NCBI GenBank assembly: GCA_964349045.1
Contig: CAYGFI010000030.1
Coordinates: 1 to 36,623 of the forward strand
Length of the DNA: 36,623 nucleotides
Direction: 5' to 3'
DNA from: JACJXF01 sp964349045
GTDB taxonomy: Bacteria; Bacteroidota; Bacteroidia; Bacteroidales; GCA-2748055
A model generated the notes under the pieces. It was not told where the DNA came from. It saw only the letters and a list, made by a program, of their open reading frames with translations, and did no database searches. Positions 9,687 through 18,288 of this stretch are shown here, piece after piece. The stretch's first letter is position 1. Every line of letters begins with the position of its first letter. A program made the translations under genes and the position numbers.

Positions 9687-11408
9687 TTATTTATATGCAA
9701 TAACAACATTACCGGCTTTAATATGTGAGCCTTCGGATCGGAGTCGGGTTCCGGCCGGGAGAACCACCAGTAATGAGGCATCATTAGCTGGCAACAGTAA
9801 ACCTTTATCACCACTTATCCCCCTGGCCAAATATTTTTTTGAAACAATATCAAAAAGATCAACATTTTCATGTGAAAAAAATGTTACGGTTGTGTCATTA
9901 TTAAAGGGATTGAAATACAGGTAAACCGGAAACCTGTTTTCTGAGTAGAAGTCTGTAGCATTGCAATCAAGCGCTAATATACCATTAATATCGGTCGTTT
10001 TTACAATGGCGCCAAAAACTCCGGCAATGGAAGTGCTGTAAAGACTAAACATGGATTCTTCAGGTTGGCCGGATGTCCATTTAGGTCCGTCACCAATCGA
10101 TACAGGGCTGATCGATTTTAATGCGGGATTATTATAATCATCGACCTTGCGGATACCTTCATAACCGATAATTCCTTGGGTAATATCTTTTAATCCGGGG
10201 AGCCACTGGTGAGCATCGTCAACCTGGTCAGGATAGAAAAGCCGGGAAGCATTTACGACATTCAGCATATATTTGCCAATAGCTTTTGCATACCGGGGTT
10301 CATATTTTACCATTGGAACCAGCGGCCAGGCCATTGCAACTGAATTCATGAAGAATCCATAGCCACCTCCATCGGTAATACTTCCCTGTAAACCGTACAC
10401 ATCATAATTGCCCCATCTCTCAGCAATTACCCCCCAGCCGTAGCGTCCATCTTTTGACTGACAGCCATCAAAAGTCTGGTTCAGCAGTAGGGTAACATCG
10501 AAATTAGTTCCATGCTCTGCATTAAGCCGGGCAGCAGTATATGCTCCAAAAGGGAGAAGAATTTCATAAAATCGACTTTCTTTCTGGTTAACCAGGGCCT
10601 GTACAGAGCTTTTTGCTCCCTGCAGGTAACGGGGATCACCAAATTTCTGATATGCAGAGTATAGCACCCATGCGTGGCCACCTGCAACATCCTGTTGCCA
10701 TGGTATATTATTCCGGAGGCCTTTCATTAGTGCATAATCAAAATAAGAATAATCATAATTACCTGCTAATACAGAATCAGCTTTAAAGAATTGCTCAGCT
10801 ACTTTTCGCTGGATAAACTCAGTATTCTCAATATCGGGAAAAAGCGCTGCAACCCCGAAATACAGAACATTCGGATAAACATCATACCACCAGTCACGAC
10901 CATAACCCCCACCTGCCATTGCCACATCAGGATTAGTATTATTCATTACGATATTCCATTTCGTGGTACTGTTAAAATAGTTCTGAACCATCTTTACATA
11001 ATTGAATCCATGCTGGTTTGTTTTATCTATTCCAACTAATCCTGCACTGATTATAGAATTAAGTGAGGTCAGAGCTTCGTGAAACTCTCCTTTGTTTTTT
11101 TTCGGTCCCTGGCGTACATCTCCTATCACCGTATATAGTCCGAATGTTACCTGGTCAATGTTCCGTCTTGAGCTATCGAGCCATATATAAGGTCCGTATG
11201 AGTTCTGGTTGTTGAAATTGAAAACAAGACTATCGAATTGCATTGCTTTTTTCTTCCAGTCGATTATTTTCAATGGTTGTGGTAAATCCGGCATTTGATC
11301 AATACGTGGCAGTGAGGTTTGAGCAACAGGTTCTCCTGTTTGCAATTTGCAGGAATAACAAGTCGTAAGCAAAATCAGAACACTAATTAAAGCACTCACT
11401 TTATTCAT
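9687..11408 (-). CDS. Lipoprotein of unknown, enzyme-like family, paralogous to the secreted T9SS protein
   Basis: This 573-residue protein has a hydrophobic signal (SALISVLILLTTCYSC) with lipidation possible at Cys17 or Cys20, so it is probably membrane-anchored. From PRIDQMPDLPQP on it aligns with residues 30-540 of the 1042-aa protein: DWWYDVYPNVLYFG, HAWVLYSAYQKFGDPRYLQG, ILLPFGAYTAARLNAEHGTN, WGNYDVYGLQG, RYAKAIGKYMLNVVNASRLF, LDCNATDFYSEN and YLYFNP. The many aromatic helices with internal spacing suggest an alpha/alpha-barrel catalytic core, followed by a beta-rich C-terminus. This is inference: I cannot name the family. Its ATG overlaps the MFS stop by 4 bp (ATGA), implying translational coupling. 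Probably it processes the imported or surface glycan; it could instead be a binding protein. Confidence 0.88.
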   Translation of the reverse strand: MNKVSALISVLILLTTCYSCKLQTGEPVAQTSLPRIDQMPDLPQPLKIIDWKKKAMQFDSLVFNFNNQNSYGPYIWLDSSRRNIDQVTFGLYTVIGDVRQGPKKNKGEFHEALTSLNSIISAGLVGIDKTNQHGFNYVKMVQNYFNSTTKWNIVMNNTNPDVAMAGGGYGRDWWYDVYPNVLYFGVAALFPDIENTEFIQRKVAEQFFKADSVLAGNYDYSYFDYALMKGLRNNIPWQQDVAGGHAWVLYSAYQKFGDPRYLQGAKSSVQALVNQKESRFYEILLPFGAYTAARLNAEHGTNFDVTLLLNQTFDGCQSKDGRYGWGVIAERWGNYDVYGLQGSITDGGGYGFFMNSVAMAWPLVPMVKYEPRYAKAIGKYMLNVVNASRLFYPDQVDDAHQWLPGLKDITQGIIGYEGIRKVDDYNNPALKSISPVSIGDGPKWTSGQPEESMFSLYSTSIAGVFGAIVKTTDINGILALDCNATDFYSENRFPVYLYFNPFNNDTTVTFFSHENVDLFDIVSKKYLARGISGDKGLLLPANDASLLVVLPAGTRLRSEGSHIKAGNVVIAYK

Positions 11409-12658
11409 TTTTCTGCGGAATAAGAATGTTTCATAATATTCTTTGCAAGAGGAATAGAGATCACCTGAATTATTGCTACAATTATAAGAGAGTATCGGAG
11501 GGCGAAGTTTTCGGAAATGTTGAATGCCAGGAAAATAAACAGGCCCAGGCCAAATACCCTGCCAGCATACAGGCCGAATTCATGATTCAGAATGTAAGCA
11601 TAATTATTACGGTTTTCACGCTTCGAAACCACATCAATTACTTTCATCATAATGGGGTAATATGCCAAATCGTGGAGAGGTTGAAAAAACACTTTACAGA
11701 GCACAAAAATCATTACGCCAAACATGGATAGCTCAATGCCATTAACAATGGTGCCGATAAGGAACAGGACAATTCCGAAACCAAAAATAAGTATGCGATG
11801 TTTCGGTTTTGCAAAACGGCCAAGGAGGTATATAAGTATAGCTGTTAATCCGCCACTAATTCCCTGAATCAGTCCCAGTGAGCCCTCCTGACCAACATAT
11901 TTCATAATAAGCATGGCAGGAGCCGTAACCAGGAAGCCTTGTACAATACCCTTAAGGGCTGCAAGCACGATTTGTTTGTTCCAAAGCCTGTCGAAGCGGA
12001 AATAAAGAAAATCTTTTTGCTCCGGATTAAGGAATTTACCACGGGCTAATGAAAAACAGGCAAGGATAGTAATAGCGAACACAACAATTGTAACAATCCG
12101 ATAACCATAGTATATATTAAAGGTAATTCCGAAAATCTGAAATCCGTCAATTGAAGCAAGTAAAGCCCCTATTATTAGCGGGATCCCAATGTTTGAAATC
12201 GTAAAAAAGAAAGATTCCAGACCAAAAAAGTAATTCCGGTTATCATCGGTGGTAGTAGTAAGCGCCATCAGGTAACGGTTGGTCCAGAAGAAACCAGATG
12301 CGGCGCCAATTAAAGTGCCTGATATAACCAATCCAAAAAGAGAAATATCTTTCACAAACATCATTCCCACCATCGACAAACCGCTCAGAAGTATGCCAAA
12401 ACTATACAGATGGGCAACTTTAAAGTTTTTCAGTAAAAATCCGTTGGTCAGTGAAGTGATAATAATACCGGTGTACATGGCCACCTGGAAAATAGCTACA
12501 TAGCTTGTATCGGCAAAATATCGCATGATATAGGCAGCCATGAAAATTTCAACAACCGGTAATACCAGTGCATACAGCATATTGGTTATAAGCAGTACAC
12601 GCATATTGTGCGGCATTGAGAGGAAAAAGCGGTATTCGGTGGTCAATTTAGCTATCAT
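11405..12658 (-). CDS. Major facilitator superfamily transporter
   Basis: This 417-residue inner-membrane protein has about 12 hydrophobic segments, with a charged central loop (SLARGKFLNPEQKDFLYFRF, about 204-225) separating two six-helix halves. That is the MFS layout. It lies 15 bp after the GH130 gene and overlaps the next gene by 4 bp. GH130 genes next to MFS transporters are common in Bacteroidota mannoside loci, so uptake of a short oligosaccharide from periplasm to cytoplasm for GH130 is the likely job. The substrate is inferred from context only. Confidence 0.85.
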   Translation of the reverse strand: MIAKLTTEYRFFLSMPHNMRVLLITNMLYALVLPVVEIFMAAYIMRYFADTSYVAIFQVAMYTGIIITSLTNGFLLKNFKVAHLYSFGILLSGLSMVGMMFVKDISLFGLVISGTLIGAASGFFWTNRYLMALTTTTDDNRNYFFGLESFFFTISNIGIPLIIGALLASIDGFQIFGITFNIYYGYRIVTIVVFAITILACFSLARGKFLNPEQKDFLYFRFDRLWNKQIVLAALKGIVQGFLVTAPAMLIMKYVGQEGSLGLIQGISGGLTAILIYLLGRFAKPKHRILIFGFGIVLFLIGTIVNGIELSMFGVMIFVLCKVFFQPLHDLAYYPIMMKVIDVVSKRENRNNYAYILNHEFGLYAGRVFGLGLFIFLAFNISENFALRYSLIIVAIIQVISIPLAKNIMKHSYSAEK

Positions 12659-12673
12659 ATCACATCGTGTCTG

Positions 12674-13717
12674 TTAAGTCAGAGTTGAGAGAATTCCGGA
12701 GATCGAGAAGGTGGCTCCGCAAATAACTTCATCGCTTGCACCATAATACATAAATATGTTATCACCTTTCACATAATGGCCATTTGTAAATACTACATTC
12801 CCGAAAAAACCGGTTTGTTCATATTTTTGAACGGGTTCCATAACAGGCTCAGTGCTTCTTGCAAGTACAATGGATGGGTCGTTTAAATCGAGCAGCAAGG
12901 CACCCAGGCAATACCGATGCTTATCATTTGCACCATGGTAGATCTCAAGCCAACCCTTTTCTGTACGAATCGGAGCTGCTCCTGCGCCAACACGTGCTGA
13001 ATCCCACATTCCGGGGCGGGAAGTGGCGATACATTTGTGTTTGCCCCAATGAATCAGGTCGGGAGATTCGGCCAGCCAAATATAATTTCCACCCAGCTCA
13101 GGACTACTGGGGCGATGCAAAGCGTAATAATTTCCGTTTATCTTTTCATCGAAGATTGCACAATCCTTATTATGCGGTGGGAAAATCATACCCTGTCGGT
13201 CAAAATTCTTCCAGTCTGTTGTTTTAATAAGCCCCACTCCTACTCCAAATTCAGAAACTTCGGTAAAAGACAGATTATACCCATCTTTCATAGTTGCAAC
13301 CCTGCAATCTTCAATTCCAAAAGTTTCAAGTTTCCCTTTCCCGAAAATAGGGGGATATCCTTCCGGTTCGTAAAAATGAATGCCGTCATCGCTGCAGACC
13401 AGACGTAGGTATGATAGTGTGGTCAAATAATCTTTTTTCTTATAGTTTATAATCCTTGGATCAGATGCATCGAGATCAGGATCATTTTTGTCGAAATTCA
13501 GTATTTCTATATTTCCGTTATTATTGTAAACAGGAAAGCTTATTTTACCTTCAATCTGCCTGGGTCTTTCAGCCACGCGCAACAACAGCCATATTTTCCC
13601 TTTAAATTGGAAGACCCCTGGATTTAACAGACAAACAATTTCCATTCCATCAATGCCGGGTTTAAGATCAGAAGGTCGAAGCAGGGGATTCTGAGAAAAT
13701 CGTTGTGCAATATCCAT
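12674..13717 (-). CDS. GH130-family glycosidase or phosphorylase, cytoplasmic
   Basis: This 347-residue five-bladed propeller enzyme has no signal peptide. Family landmarks are LNPGVFQFKGKIWLLLRVAE (31-50), LETFGIEDCRV with the presumed catalytic Asp137, NKDCAIF (183-189), HRPSSPELGGNYIWLAESPD (201-220), DSARVGAGAAPI (239-250) and LEIYHGA (258-263). Members act on beta-mannosides, either as phosphorylases (4-O-beta-mannosyl sugars) or as beta-1,2-mannosidases. The usual EDPR is EDCR here. I cannot decide hydrolase against phosphorylase by eye. It is the first gene of the operon, behind a TAnnTTTG box and a palindromic operator candidate, so it is likely induced by the neighbouring HTCS. Confidence 0.9.
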   Translation of the reverse strand: MDIAQRFSQNPLLRPSDLKPGIDGMEIVCLLNPGVFQFKGKIWLLLRVAERPRQIEGKISFPVYNNNGNIEILNFDKNDPDLDASDPRIINYKKKDYLTTLSYLRLVCSDDGIHFYEPEGYPPIFGKGKLETFGIEDCRVATMKDGYNLSFTEVSEFGVGVGLIKTTDWKNFDRQGMIFPPHNKDCAIFDEKINGNYYALHRPSSPELGGNYIWLAESPDLIHWGKHKCIATSRPGMWDSARVGAGAAPIRTEKGWLEIYHGANDKHRYCLGALLLDLNDPSIVLARSTEPVMEPVQKYEQTGFFGNVVFTNGHYVKGDNIFMYYGASDEVICGATFSISGILSTLT

Positions 13718-13737
13718 ATGGGTTGATTAGTTGACTA

Positions 13738-13745
13738 CAAAAATA
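13738..13745 (-). promoter_or_regulatory. Bacteroidota -7 box (TATTTTTG) for the operon
   Basis: The minus strand reads TATTTTTG, matching the TAnnTTTG consensus, 20 bp before the GH130 ATG. No good TTG -33 box was found at the usual spacing, as expected for an activator-dependent promoter. Confidence 0.5.
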
Positions 13746-13783
13746 CAACCGGTTTCCAAGAAATTGTGTCCGCTCTATTCCCG

Positions 13784-13807
13784 ATTTTGTCCTAAATAGT
13801 ACAAAAT
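13784..13807. promoter_or_regulatory. Palindromic operator candidate upstream of the operon
   Basis: Arms ATTTTGT and ACAAAAT face each other across 10 bp. The left 11-mer ATTTTGTCCTA recurs exactly, inverted, at 18027-18037 in the HTCS promoter region. It lies about 40 bp upstream of the -7 box, the right place for an activator. Binding by the HTCS is inferred. Confidence 0.55.
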
Positions 13808-13920
13808 GAACTACTTTCTGCAAAAATTGATGCGGTAAGACCAAACAGTTGAAATAGATAAGAAATCTTTATCTGATAAAGCAAAATCGTAACTAAAATG
13901 GATTCAATTGAAAACAGGAT

Positions 13921-16900
13921 TTACCGTTTTAACACGGGTTTATTTCGATAATCAGAAGGAGAACAACCATATGCTTTATTAAACAAATCATAAAAATGAG
14001 TTCTGCTTGGAAAACCGGTCTGGTCAATAATTTCACTCACCGTCATGACAGTCGATCTCAGAAGGGTAGCCGCTTTGCTTAAACGCCGCTGGTATATCAG
14101 TCCATGAGGAGTTGCTCCCAGAACAGATTTGGTTTTATTATATAAGGAGGACTTACTGATTGCCAGTTTATCACATAGTTTTTCAGATGAAAGGTTTACA
14201 TCATCTATATTTTCATCAATGAAACTCAGAAGTTTCTGAAAAAATGGATCAGGAAGCTCTTTCACAAGCGCGGGATTATCGTCCTGCTTACCGAAGCGAC
14301 TCATAATGCTGACTCTTAATTCGAGCAATTTTTCGATGCGTACTTTCAGATGTTCAGGGTGAAATGGTTTTGGTATATACGAATCTGCCCCGGCTTTTAA
14401 ACCGGCAATCCTGTCTTCAATTTCAGATTTAGATGCAAGAAGGATTATCGGAAGGTGGCTGGTGTCGAAATTTTCACGCAGTTTTCGGCAAAGTTCAATC
14501 CCGTCCATTTCCGGCATCATAACATCCGAGACGATCAGGTCAGGTTTACTGATTAGAATTTTGTTATATGCTTCCAGTCCGTTTTCGGCAAAAATTATAT
14601 TATACTCAACCTGCAGGAAATCCTTCAACAAAACCAATATTTCAGGATCATCATCAACAATAAGAATCAGCGGTTTCATGGTTGAAATTTCGGGATTTCC
14701 TATCATGAAGTCTTGTCCTGATTCATTAGTATAACTAGTCTCAGCAAGATCGGGAAATTGATCATTCTTTAATTCTTCTTTGCTTACATCATGGACATCA
14801 GGAAATGTACAAATAAACTTAGTTCCTGCATCAAGCCTGCTTTCAAAAGAAATAGATCCTTTCAGCAACTCCACAAGTCCTTTTGTAACAGCGAGGCCCA
14901 GACCGGTAGAACTGTTTCCGGGGAAGCTTCCTTTTTTTATTGCAGAGGAAACACCAAATGGCTCAAATACCTTTTGAAAATACTCAGGTTTTATGCCAAT
15001 ACCATTATCCTCAATTTCAACAATAAGTTGAGAATCAGGAAATTTAATAACAGCTTTAACTGATCCGCCGGGTTTATTATATTTAATTGCATTCGAAATC
15101 AGGTTCGTAAAAATACGTTGAAACTTATCCGCATCTGTTTTGAATATTATATCGGGATTAAGGCTTATAACATCACATTGAATGTTCTTTTGTTGAGCTA
15201 AAAGTTCAAGATCTGAAACAACTTCGCGAATAAGCTCCACAGGTTTTGTGAATTGAATGTTCAAAGGTTCTTTTCCCTTTTCCAGCTTGCGGAACTGCAT
15301 TATTTCCAATACAAGTTTCTGCAGTTTAATACTATTATTGAAAACTTTTAAGAGTCGGGGATTCTCAACCTTATTACGGGTATCCTCCAGAAGTGCATGT
15401 ATATGTGATGTAATGAGTGTAAGCGGGGTTCGGAACTCATGAGCAACGTTTGTAAAGAACTCTAATTTATAACTCTGTAATTCATCTTCCTTTTTCTTTT
15501 TAAAATCCTGAAGTATCGCTTCTTTTTTCCGTGCTTCCCGCTTACGGTAGGTTGTAAAGATGATCAGTTGAATTCCGATAAACACCATAATATAAACAGC
15601 AATGGCCCATGAGGTCAACCAAAATGGAGGATCAATTATTATTTCCATTTCCCTGATTTCATTTGACCAGTTGCCATTTTCATCACTCACTTTTACCTGG
15701 AGTTTATATTTACCTGCTGACAGGTTTGAAAAAGTTATGATTTGATTGGGGGGATTTTCAATCCATTCATCATCAAAGTTCACCATCCGGTATGACATCC
15801 TGTGGCGTTCCTGCCCCCAGAATGCCAGGGGGGAAATATCAAATGAAAAAGGATTTTGATTATATGTCAGCCTGAGTGTCTTTTGTTGATTAATCCGGTA
15901 TGAAAGAACATTTCCAACACCAACTTCAACCGGTACATTCCGGATAAATAACGTGTTAAAGGCTATTGGAGGAAAATAGGAGGAGAATTTAATTTCATCT
16001 GTTTGAATAATATCCACTCCCATTGTCCCCCCGACATAAAGCCTTGATGTTTTCTTATCGAAAAAAGAAGCTCCATCACTGTATTCTATATTTATCAAAC
16101 CATCATTGATATTGTAGCTCCTGATGTTCTTTCTTAAATTATCAAATAATGAAAGGCCATGATTTGTTGTAAACCACAAATTTCCATAATTATCGCGTTG
16201 TATAGCATGAATACTGTTATTAGAAAGATCAGAGCGGATCTTAAATTTCGTGCCACTTACTGAATCTGCTGATATGGGTACCAGATTGAAAATCCCGGCG
16301 CTGCTACCCACCCAAATATGTCCCAGGGAATCTGTAAACAGGGAAAGAATATCATCGTTCCTGATCAGTTCAGGATTTGTCGTGGCGCTATACTGTTTAA
16401 TAACTCTTTTAGTGATGGTATTATAGCGATATACACCAAAACCCCTGGAACCTATCCAGATAATCCCCGGTTTTTCTTCGGTGAGAGCATAAACTATTTG
16501 TTTTTGAAGTCCTGAGGGGGTTATACTTTTATCAAGAATCAGCTGTTCACATGAGATAGGAACTGAAGGCACGGATTTATTAAACTCAACTGAAATTACT
16601 CCAAAGCCACTCGTTCCCAGGTAAATCCTGTGATCGCTGTCTTCAAGTATCCGGTAAACCGATGCAAAGTTCAGGTAATTGGTATTCTTATAGTCACGAG
16701 GGAAATTACTGATACTCATATAATCAGGTGAAATAATATCAACCCCCTTTCCATCAGTACCTACCCAAATTGATCCATCATCGCGTTCATGCAATGAAAG
16801 TACGGAATTGTTGCTCAATCCGTCTTTTAATGATATTTCCCTGATATGTTCACCCTTTGTATCAAAAAGATCAATTCCACCTCCTTTCGTTCCTACCAGG

Positions 16901-17985
16901 ATATTTCCTTTCCGTGTTACCAGAATGCTTCTGACAATGGGGTATGCCATCTGTTCTGACGATAAGCGCCTGTTCGGAAATTCAGTTAGTTTTAAGGTAT
17001 AAACACCATTACCATCAGTTCCAATCCATAAAACATCCGGTTCTGATTCATAAATACTTAATATCCTGGTATCAATCGGATTATTTAAAAACAATTCCGA
17101 AAGTCTGCTTTGAATTTCGAAATTCAGCGTTTTCAAATTGTAACTATACAACCTCCCCTTTTCAGTTCCGGTCCACAGCCTGTTTTTATCCCTTGAAAGA
17201 CAAAATGAGGTAATTATATCGTCAGGGATCCGGAGTTGACGGACTTCTTGTGAGTCAATATCAATCATCATTGCAGGACCGGTACGCTGAGTAATAAAAA
17301 TATAAGATCGTTGATTGACAAATAACGAAATTGATGATGTCAGGGTACCTGACAGAGGGATTTGCAGGATCTCAAGCAAACTGTTGCCAGATTCAACAAG
17401 CAACTGACCTGTTCCTGAAATATAAAAGATTAACGAATCAATAATATGAATCCTTTTAATGTTAAGTGAAATTTGCTGTGATCCACTATTATAGGAGAGT
17501 TGATCGAATTGCCTCGTTATACTGTCAAATTTGAAAATACCACGGCCAAATACTGAAGCCATTGTACCAATACGATCAGAATGACTGAAGGCGATGTCAT
17601 ATTCATAGTTTATCTGTTCTGATTCATCGGTAAAAAAAGAAGAAAACCGGTCTGTTTTATTATCATACAAAGCAAGTCCTTTATTGGTAAGCATCCAGAC
17701 TGGGCCCGCCAAAGCCGGCTGCAATTCACGGATTACCTGATTATGAATTGAATTTGGATTATTTCCGGGCATGTACGTTTCAATAATGCTTCCATTGTAC
17801 CTGTTCAACCCGTTCCATGTACCAAACCAGATGTATCCTTCTGCATCCCTGGCAATTGTATTCACAGCGCCGTTTGATAATCCTTCACGTCGCGAAATGG
17901 AATGAACATTTGTTGTGTTTTCCGCACTAAGTGGAAGAGGTAACAAGATAACCAGGCAGATCAGATGGATGATTTTTCCAGACAT
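13921..17985 (-). CDS. Hybrid two-component system (HTCS) sensor-regulator
   Basis: This 1354-residue one-protein signalling system controls the locus. Order: signal peptide (1-21); periplasmic two-propeller sensor with repeated blades (EGYIWFGTWNGLNRYNG, LWIGTDGNGVYTL, IWVGTDGKGVDIIS, IWIGSRGFGVYRY); Y_Y_Y domain (about 720-787); one TM helix (about 790-813); histidine kinase (His849 in NVAHEFRTPLTL; NLISNAIKYN; DNGIGI; TGLGLAVTKGL); receiver (VDDDPEI, Asp1154 in SDVMMPEMDG, Lys1206); AraC-type HTH (about 1240-1350, SEIIDQTGFPSRTHFYDLFN). Full length for the family. The receiver carries Ala1184 where Thr/Ser is normal. It ends 203 bp before the GH130 gene on the same strand and diverges from the Asp-box gene. 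Identity is certain; the inducer is unknown. Confidence 0.97.
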   Translation of the reverse strand: MSGKIIHLICLVILLPLPLSAENTTNVHSISRREGLSNGAVNTIARDAEGYIWFGTWNGLNRYNGSIIETYMPGNNPNSIHNQVIRELQPALAGPVWMLTNKGLALYDNKTDRFSSFFTDESEQINYEYDIAFSHSDRIGTMASVFGRGIFKFDSITRQFDQLSYNSGSQQISLNIKRIHIIDSLIFYISGTGQLLVESGNSLLEILQIPLSGTLTSSISLFVNQRSYIFITQRTGPAMMIDIDSQEVRQLRIPDDIITSFCLSRDKNRLWTGTEKGRLYSYNLKTLNFEIQSRLSELFLNNPIDTRILSIYESEPDVLWIGTDGNGVYTLKLTEFPNRRLSSEQMAYPIVRSILVTRKGNILVGTKGGGIDLFDTKGEHIREISLKDGLSNNSVLSLHERDDGSIWVGTDGKGVDIISPDYMSISNFPRDYKNTNYLNFASVYRILEDSDHRIYLGTSGFGVISVEFNKSVPSVPISCEQLILDKSITPSGLQKQIVYALTEEKPGIIWIGSRGFGVYRYNTITKRVIKQYSATTNPELIRNDDILSLFTDSLGHIWVGSSAGIFNLVPISADSVSGTKFKIRSDLSNNSIHAIQRDNYGNLWFTTNHGLSLFDNLRKNIRSYNINDGLINIEYSDGASFFDKKTSRLYVGGTMGVDIIQTDEIKFSSYFPPIAFNTLFIRNVPVEVGVGNVLSYRINQQKTLRLTYNQNPFSFDISPLAFWGQERHRMSYRMVNFDDEWIENPPNQIITFSNLSAGKYKLQVKVSDENGNWSNEIREMEIIIDPPFWLTSWAIAVYIMVFIGIQLIIFTTYRKREARKKEAILQDFKKKKEDELQSYKLEFFTNVAHEFRTPLTLITSHIHALLEDTRNKVENPRLLKVFNNSIKLQKLVLEIMQFRKLEKGKEPLNIQFTKPVELIREVVSDLELLAQQKNIQCDVISLNPDIIFKTDADKFQRIFTNLISNAIKYNKPGGSVKAVIKFPDSQLIVEIEDNGIGIKPEYFQKVFEPFGVSSAIKKGSFPGNSSTGLGLAVTKGLVELLKGSISFESRLDAGTKFICTFPDVHDVSKEELKNDQFPDLAETSYTNESGQDFMIGNPEISTMKPLILIVDDDPEILVLLKDFLQVEYNIIFAENGLEAYNKILISKPDLIVSDVMMPEMDGIELCRKLRENFDTSHLPIILLASKSEIEDRIAGLKAGADSYIPKPFHPEHLKVRIEKLLELRVSIMSRFGKQDDNPALVKELPDPFFQKLLSFIDENIDDVNLSSEKLCDKLAISKSSLYNKTKSVLGATPHGLIYQRRLSKAATLLRSTVMTVSEIIDQTGFPSRTHFYDLFNKAYGCSPSDYRNKPVLKR

Positions 17986-18020
17986 GTGAGAAAGAAGTCA
18001 AAAATCAGTACATGAATAAG

Positions 18021-18037
18021 CAAAAATAGGACAAAAT
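18021..18037 (-). promoter_or_regulatory. HTCS promoter -7 box overlapping an operator-like 11-mer
   Basis: The minus strand carries TATTTTTG (18028-18021), a TAnnTTTG match 36 bp before the HTCS ATG. It overlaps the 11-mer ATTTTGTCCTA (18037-18027) that also occurs in the operon operator. Overlap with the -7 region suggests autoregulation, which is inference. Confidence 0.45.
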
Positions 18038-18071
18038 GACGAATTAAACTACTTCCAATTCGTCCGATGTG

Positions 18072-18079
18072 TACCTTTG
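18072..18079 (+). promoter_or_regulatory. Bacteroidota -7 box (TACCTTTG) for the Asp-box gene
   Basis: TACCTTTG fits TAnnTTTG exactly in the divergent intergenic region. It would give a 5' leader of roughly 200 nt before the ATG at 18289. No clear -33 TTG was found. Confidence 0.45.
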
Positions 18080-18288
18080 TTATGCATGTTTCAAAGCAAA
18101 CTTCCTCCCGGAAACAATAATCGAAAATCGCCAGGTTTTTATGAGAGGATGTCAATTAAAACTGAATTCTGATTAATTCGAACCCTGTAAACAGGGTACA
18201 ATATAACTCAATTTCCCTCTATGGATTAAGTGTTTTAGGTGAGTTTATGCAACAGGTATATTTTAGTTACCATTTTACGGATATAAAT

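Noticed and set aside
18247..18288. Upstream ATG for the Asp-box gene
   Set aside because: It would place 14 extra residues before a perfect Tat signal; the ATG at 18289 is more likely.
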